This document shows positions 8,306 through 11,904 of a stretch of DNA of 11,904 nucleotides, in pieces. Origin of the DNA: CAZWMK01 sp964635065 (GTDB lineage Bacteria; Pseudomonadota; Alphaproteobacteria; Sphingomonadales; Sphingomonadaceae); contig CAZWMK010000077.1 of assembly GCA_964635065.1 (NCBI GenBank), forward strand, positions 1 to 11,904, in the 5' to 3' direction. Position 1 is the first letter of the stretch. Each line of letters starts with the position of its first letter. Below the pieces are notes generated by a model. It did no database searches, was not told the origin of the DNA, and saw only the letters and a program-made list of their open reading frames with translations. A program made the position numbers and the translations under genes.

Positions 8306-9317
8306 ACAGGTGCCGTGCCAGCATCAGGGGCGGCATCCGCAGCCAGTGTGAGCGGATGTAAAGCAGTCGCGCGGCAAGCGGTGCTGCTGTCTGGCCATAA
8401 GCGTCAAGGCCGCACAGCCGCTGGGCGATCAGCGGGTCGAGCCAGTCGCGCTGCCCGGCCAGTGCAGGGTCGACCCTGCTGTTGAACAAGGTGCGCGCAT
8501 GGCGCAATGCACGGCCAAGGGGTATCTCCAACTGATGCAGGCGCGCGCGTGCTGCAAGATCCTGCCAGAATCCGGGTGTTTTCCTGAAATCCTCGATCAG
8601 GCAGGCAATGTCCCAAAGGTTGCGCAACCCGCCCTGAAAATCGCCATCGTAAAAAAGATGCGCCACGCTGTGCAGCAACATATCGGCCGGGGCGAGCATG
8701 AATGCACCCGGCACGGCGGTAGGTTGCGCGGCGGCAAGAAGCGCCCCCGCATCGGGCCGGATGCGGGCGGTCAGCGGCAGGATGCTGTGATGCAGATCGA
8801 CCACTGTGCCGCGTCCCGCATGGGCGAGCGGCGGTAGTTCGTGCATGTGCTGGCGGTAATAGGCATCGTCATAGGCACTGGTCTTGATCCCGGTCCAGCC
8901 ATGATCGAGCAACAGGGCCTCGGCGGATTCCAACTGGTCGCGCGGCAGCAGCAGGTCGAGGTCGCCGATCTGGCGACCAGCCGCAGGCGACAGGCCTGCG
9001 ACAAGATAAGCGCTGCCCTTCAGCAAAACGACCGGCCCTGCAAGATCGCGCAGGATCGCTGTAACCTGTGCGGTTTCGAACCGGGCCTTGACGTGAATGT
9101 CGGCAACCTCAGCCTCATGCTCCATCATGACAGCGCGGGCTTTGGACGGAACAAGCGGCCACAAGTCTGCCGCACGCAAACGGGCGGCAAGCGATGACAG
9201 CAGCATCTGACTGCGCGCCATCCTGAGCAGCGCATTCCACCCGTCTGCATCCAGTTGCAGCGCCGTTGCCGGATCGGCAAGCGCCTGTGTCAGCAAGCGC
9301 GCATCAGGTGCCGACAT
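8277..9317 (-). CDS. Nucleotidyltransferase family protein (NTP_transf_5-like), HPr-rel-A cassette
   Basis: A 346-residue protein resembling the uncharacterised nucleotidyltransferases of Pfam NTP_transf_5. Visible signature: L-L-K-G-S-A-Y-L near residue 98, then G-R-Q-I-G-D-L-D-L-L-L, whose Asp119 and Asp121 form the metal-binding DxD of the polymerase-beta-type nucleotidyltransferase fold. A third acidic strand follows, V-V-D-L-H-H with Asp174. The C-terminal half is helical (H-S-V-A-H-L-F at 216-222) with no membrane segment. The ATG at 9317 overlaps the kinase gene's end by 14 bases, so translation is probably coupled. Relatives sit next to HprK-like kinases and PqqD-like proteins both in the HPr-rel-A cassette and in some lasso-peptide clusters, where they further modify the phosphate. 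Its substrate here is not known. Confidence 0.85.
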   Translation of the reverse strand: MSAPDARLLTQALADPATALQLDADGWNALLRMARSQMLLSSLAARLRAADLWPLVPSKARAVMMEHEAEVADIHVKARFETAQVTAILRDLAGPVVLLKGSAYLVAGLSPAAGRQIGDLDLLLPRDQLESAEALLLDHGWTGIKTSAYDDAYYRQHMHELPPLAHAGRGTVVDLHHSILPLTARIRPDAGALLAAAQPTAVPGAFMLAPADMLLHSVAHLFYDGDFQGGLRNLWDIACLIEDFRKTPGFWQDLAARARLHQLEIPLGRALRHARTLFNSRVDPALAGQRDWLDPLIAQRLCGLDAYGQTAAPLAARLLYIRSHWLRMPPLMLARHLFTKWRMKNA

Positions 9318-10197
9318 GGTCGCCCCATAATTGTTCGACGAGCGCAAGGCCGTCTTCGGTCGAACCATAGCGGATGTCATAGCCCGGCGCTTCATTGACA
9401 AGGCGGGTCAGGGCGTCGAATCCTGCCTCACCCAACGCGACATAATTGGGCGACGAGGTCGTCAGCCGCGCAAAACTTTCGGCAGCGCCCATGCGCCGCA
9501 CAGCGGGGGCTGCGCCTGCTTCAAAGCGCGGCGCGATCAGCAGGCGCGGGCAGGCGGTTTCGTTCATGGTATCGATGGCGCTTTGCGGAGGGCGCAGGTG
9601 ACGGATGGTGCCTTTCACCGTCTCGCGCTGGACCGGGCCGAAATGCTCCTCGGCCACGCGCGCTTCCATGACAGCGATCGACTGGTTCTTGAGCGAGATC
9701 GGGCGCGGGAAAGGCTGCAACTGGTGGCTGTCGAGCGCAAGCAGGGCAAACTCGTCACCCATGAAACGCCAGCGGTCGGGTGTCCAGCCAAGCGAGGCCG
9801 AGAGCGTGCTTTTACCCGCACCCGAATCGCCGATCAGGATCAGGCCGTCCGGTCCGCGCGCAACGCTGCCGGCGTGCAGGACCAGCCTGCGCCGGGCGGC
9901 AACCGCGATTTGCAGGTTCATGCCCATTTCCAGCGCCAGCAGCCCAAGATGCGGCGGAATCGGCACCATGCCCGGCATTTCAACGTCGCAACGCAAATGC
10001 AGACGCGGCCGGAACAGACGGCGCAGACCGCCATCTGGCACAACCGCGACCGTGTAGTCGTAAATACTGTCAGGTCCGAGCGCCGGATAGCCGCGATAAA
10101 GGCGGCGAACATCCGCAATGGGTCGGGCAAGGGGAGAGCGCAGCAGGAAATCGACTGGGCCGACCCTCAGGCCATGTTCATGCCAGCGGCCGATCAT
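9304..10197 (-). CDS. HprK-related kinase A (HPr-rel-A system)
   Basis: A 297-residue P-loop kinase related to the C-terminal domain of HPr kinase/phosphorylase. His108 and Ser111 (L-H-A-G-S) precede the Walker A loop G-D-S-G-A-G-K-S-T at 123-131, the HprK layout. M-G-D-E-F at 146-150 supplies the acidic metal ligands after the loop. The N-terminal about 100 residues (D-F-L-L-R-S-P-L...Y-R-G-Y-P) are not the HprK N-terminal domain and match the related-kinase-A type. No HPr or PTS gene lies in the window, so HPr is an unlikely substrate. The ATG at 10197 forms an ATGA overlap with the PqqD-like gene's stop. An alternative GTG at 10227 would add ten residues. Family assignment is strong. Phosphorylation of the neighbouring exported protein is my hypothesis. 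Confidence 0.9.
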   Translation of the reverse strand: MIGRWHEHGLRVGPVDFLLRSPLARPIADVRRLYRGYPALGPDSIYDYTVAVVPDGGLRRLFRPRLHLRCDVEMPGMVPIPPHLGLLALEMGMNLQIAVAARRRLVLHAGSVARGPDGLILIGDSGAGKSTLSASLGWTPDRWRFMGDEFALLALDSHQLQPFPRPISLKNQSIAVMEARVAEEHFGPVQRETVKGTIRHLRPPQSAIDTMNETACPRLLIAPRFEAGAAPAVRRMGAAESFARLTTSSPNYVALGEAGFDALTRLVNEAPGYDIRYGSTEDGLALVEQLWGDHVGT

Positions 10198-10433
10198 GCG
10201 CTGCGTTCGATCAGGCCAAGCCGCCACAGTTCTTCAAGGCGCTGCATCACGACATCGGCGGGATCCGCGCCGTCTTCGGCGCTGAGATCATATTGGGCCT
10301 GGAGTCGGGTCAGAACCGACACAGAATCGTTGCCACAGCCCTGCGCAGCTTCAAGCACGGCCATGATATCGGGCAACAGAACATGGGTGGCGCCGGATGG
10401 TCGATGATAGACCAGATACATGCCATCGGCCAC
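10194..10433 (-). CDS. PqqD-family peptide chaperone, HPr-rel-A system (start uncertain)
   Basis: A small protein with the PqqD / RiPP-recognition winged-helix pattern: a beta-hairpin Y-L-V-Y-H-R-P-S-G-A-T-H-V-L-L, then helices (I-M-A-V-L-E-A-A; V-V-M-Q-R-L-E-E-L-W-R-L-G-L-I). PqqD-like domains bind the leader or core of a peptide substrate and present it to a modifying enzyme. The first standard start codon is GTG at 10433, giving 79 residues, but it has no ribosome-binding site and cuts into the first strand (S-I-R-V-A-D-G). In-frame coding-like sequence continues upstream. An ATA at 10491-10493, preceded by GGGAG at ten bases, would give 99 residues. It is followed by the kinase gene with a four-base ATGA overlap and preceded by the exported-protein gene. 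The family call is good; the true N-terminus is open. Confidence 0.8.
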   Translation of the reverse strand: MADGMYLVYHRPSGATHVLLPDIMAVLEAAQGCGNDSVSVLTRLQAQYDLSAEDGADPADVVMQRLEELWRLGLIERSA

Positions 10434-10509
10434 GCGAATGGAAAAATCGCGCGACAGATGACAGTCAAACCGGGCGGGCAGGCGGGATGCTATGGTGCTC
10501 GCGCTCCCG

Positions 10510-10920
10510 TCAGCTACGGCTGTTCAGGATCGACACGAAACAGGTCATGCCGTCGCGATTGTTCAGGTTCGTGGTGACGTAGTTATAGTGCGCCTTGAAC
10601 TGCGCTGGCGAGTCGGCGTTCAATGGCACCGGCGTGCCGAGATCGGGATTGTAATCCTTGATCTGCTGGCCGGTGTAGCCGTCGCCCGAGGGAGGGGCAT
10701 AATAGATGCTCTCGCCCCGTTCCAGGTCGAAGTCGCCATCGTCGGTGATCCTGTCCGGGATCGGAATGGTGCAGTTGATGGTCGAGGTCAGCGTCTGGGC
10801 AAGCGCAGGCTTGACGGTGAGGGCGGCGGGAAGTGCGACTGCGCCCAGACGCAGCATGGCACGGCGTGTCGCAGCACCGCTTTTTTGCGTTACCTGGTCT
10901 TCCTTGTGCATGTCCGTCAT
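10510..10920 (-). CDS. Small exported protein with twin-arginine signal, candidate substrate of the HPr-rel-A cassette
   Basis: A 136-residue protein I do not recognise. Residues 18-24 (T-R-R-A-M-L-R) form a twin-arginine motif. A hydrophobic stretch (L-G-A-V-A-L-P-A-A-L) follows, then a signal-peptidase site after A-L-A at 41, leaving a mature protein of about 95 residues. It has two cysteines (Cys50 and Cys127) that could form a disulfide in the periplasm, many Asp and Asn residues, and a C-terminus ending N-S-R-S, so the last residue is serine. The ATG at 10920 has AAGGG seven bases upstream; Met4 (10911) is an alternative start. It is the first gene of the unit that continues into PqqD-like, HprK-like and nucleotidyltransferase genes, with only 16 to 76 bases before the next start. 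Being the modification target is inferred from position. Confidence 0.82.
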   Translation of the reverse strand: MTDMHKEDQVTQKSGAATRRAMLRLGAVALPAALTVKPALAQTLTSTINCTIPIPDRITDDGDFDLERGESIYYAPPSGDGYTGQQIKDYNPDLGTPVPLNADSPAQFKAHYNYVTTNLNNRDGMTCFVSILNSRS

Positions 10921-11206
10921 CGCCTAACCCTTTGCCAACCTTTGCAACAATAACGCGTCATTCGCCCTTGCGACAGGAAAAATGACGATGGGACCAATAT
11001 CGCCCCGGTTGAATTAACATTGTGCAAATTACAGGCCATACGCATGAAAACAACATGTTACTTGATTTGGGTGCCGCTTTTTGCCCCATGACTGTAAAAA
11101 ATACCGACAGTTTGGCAATGTTTTGTCGCTGCAACACAAGTGCAATATGCTGACACGATAAAGAATGGTCGCAGGCCGGGTGACGCGGCGGTTGCAGGGG
11201 GTGTGC
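10921..11206. promoter_or_regulatory. AT-richer divergent intergenic region upstream of the cassette and phoR
   Basis: No gene is seen in this 286-base stretch, which is visibly richer in A and T than its surroundings. It holds an imperfect direct repeat, AACCCTTTGC (10926-10935) and AACC-TTTGC (10937-10945), just upstream of the exported-protein gene. A small inverted repeat, ACTGT (11091-11095) with ACAGT (11107-11111), flanks an A-rich centre. A possible phoR promoter is TTGTCG (11123-11128) and TATGCT (11146-11151), 17 bases apart. No convincing Pho box (paired CTGTCAT) was found by eye. Confidence 0.35.
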
Positions 11207-11904
11207 ATGACGTTGAAGGCGTGGCTGGCTGGTCTGGTGGCGACGGCCGCATTGGCGGGATCTGCCGTGCTCTGGGCGGTGCATTATGATGACGTTCCGG
11301 CCGTCATCGTCGCCGTGCTGTTCGCGGGCCTTTGTCTTTTGATGGCACGGCAGAGCATGCTGCAATCGCAGCCGGCATTGCCCGGGGTCAGTGCGCGCTT
11401 GCCCCAGGCCATGTCGGCCACAGTGCCCATGCTTGAACGGATGATCGCCATTGAAGCTCTTGCCGATCCGGTGGTCATCGTTGGCCGCGACGGGCGGATT
11501 GTTGCGGCCAGTGCATCGGTGAGGGCACTGGCCAACGGCCCTGTCGATGGTGAGGATCTGCGCATCGTCTTTCGCCAGCCTGCAATTCTGGAAGCCATCG
11601 CCGAGGCGCGACAGGTGCGTGGCGCGGCCATCGAGCGCGATCTTGCGGATTTCGGTGCTGGTCATGGCGAATATCGCCTGCGCGTCCAGCAGCTTGAGGA
11701 TCAACGCTACATTCTCGTTTTCCGCGATGTCAGCCAGACGCGGCTGGCCGAGCGCATGCGCGTCGATTTTGTCGCCAATGCCAGCCACGAATTGCGAACG
11801 CCGCTGGCCACGCTGATCGGCTTCATCGAAACATTGCAGGATGGCGCGATCGACGATGCCGGTGCGCGCCAGCGTTTCCTTGCCATCATGGCGCGAGAAG
11901 CTGC
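11207..11904 (+). CDS. phoR: PhoR-type phosphate sensor histidine kinase, 3' end cut by the window
   Basis: The first 232 codons of a membrane histidine kinase that still lacks a stop at the window edge. Two hydrophobic segments (residues about 5-26 and 30-47) with almost no periplasmic loop match the PhoR membrane anchor. Residues about 78-175 form a PAS-like domain (A-D-P-V-V-I-V-G-R-D-G-R-I through Y-I-L-V-F-R-D-V-S). The HisKA dimerisation domain begins at about 183 and carries the phospho-acceptor His194 in S-H-E-L-R-T-P-L. PhoR phosphorylates PhoB under phosphate limitation and takes signals from the Pst transporter and PhoU. The ATG at 11207 follows AGGGGG with a five-base gap; GTG at 11201 is in frame but less well placed. 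The ATPase domain and any pst/phoU/phoB genes lie beyond the window. Another PAS histidine kinase remains possible. Confidence 0.88.
   Translation, partial: MTLKAWLAGLVATAALAGSAVLWAVHYDDVPAVIVAVLFAGLCLLMARQSMLQSQPALPGVSARLPQAMSATVPMLERMIAIEALADPVVIVGRDGRIVAASASVRALANGPVDGEDLRIVFRQPAILEAIAEARQVRGAAIERDLADFGAGHGEYRLRVQQLEDQRYILVFRDVSQTRLAERMRVDFVANASHELRTPLATLIGFIETLQDGAIDDAGARQRFLAIMAREA

Noticed and set aside
9304..10197. A true HPr kinase/phosphorylase (HprK) of the PTS
   Set aside because: The N-terminal region differs from HprK, and no HPr, EI or EIIA gene is nearby. The partners match the HPr-rel-A cassette instead.
8277..10920. A lasso-peptide biosynthetic cluster
   Set aside because: Kinase, PqqD-like and nucleotidyltransferase families are shared, but there is no asparagine-synthetase-like cyclase, no transglutaminase-like protease and no short precursor peptide.
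10958..11788. A 276-codon minus-strand open frame at the right end
   Set aside because: It covers the intergenic region and the PhoR H-box on the other strand. The PhoR reading has clear PAS and HisKA motifs.

Overview
The window looks like chromosomal DNA from a GC-rich alphaproteobacterium, most likely a member of the Sphingomonadales. This rests on gene content and composition: a glmU-glmS pair divergent from gph, a FadH/TMADH-like flavoprotein with AhpD-like and VOC neighbours, and an HPr-rel-A cassette beside a PhoR-type kinase. I could not run a taxonomic search. A run of exactly 100 N at 6322-6421 shows that this is a draft scaffold.

Left part (1-4500): a small-molecule metabolism neighbourhood. 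A PaaI-type thioesterase and a short-chain dehydrogenase lie on the minus strand. A 655-residue Fe-S flavoprotein of the old-yellow-enzyme class is divergent from them. It ends at a strong bidirectional terminator (3362-3400), facing an AhpD-like carboxymuconolactone decarboxylase family protein. A VOC-fold protein is divergent from that gene. The substrate is not readable from the sequence.

Middle (4500-8305): core cell-envelope and housekeeping genes. glmU then glmS (minus strand) make UDP-GlcNAc precursors. The gap removes the GlmU C-terminus and the GlmS N-terminus with its catalytic cysteine. gph (phosphoglycolate phosphatase, plus strand) is divergent from glmU.

Right part (8277-10920): a four-gene minus-strand unit, and the most unusual part of the window. 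In transcription order it holds a small twin-arginine-signal protein, a PqqD-like peptide chaperone, an HPr-kinase-related kinase A and a NTP_transf_5-like nucleotidyltransferase. The last three are the HPr-rel-A cassette, whose biological target is, as far as I know, unknown. The genes overlap tightly. The exported protein ends in a serine, which recalls the HprK-like lasso-peptide kinases that phosphorylate a C-terminal serine. I propose it as the substrate.

Right end (11207-11904): the first 232 codons of a PhoR-type phosphate sensor histidine kinase, divergent from the cassette across an AT-richer 286-base intergenic region and cut by the window edge.
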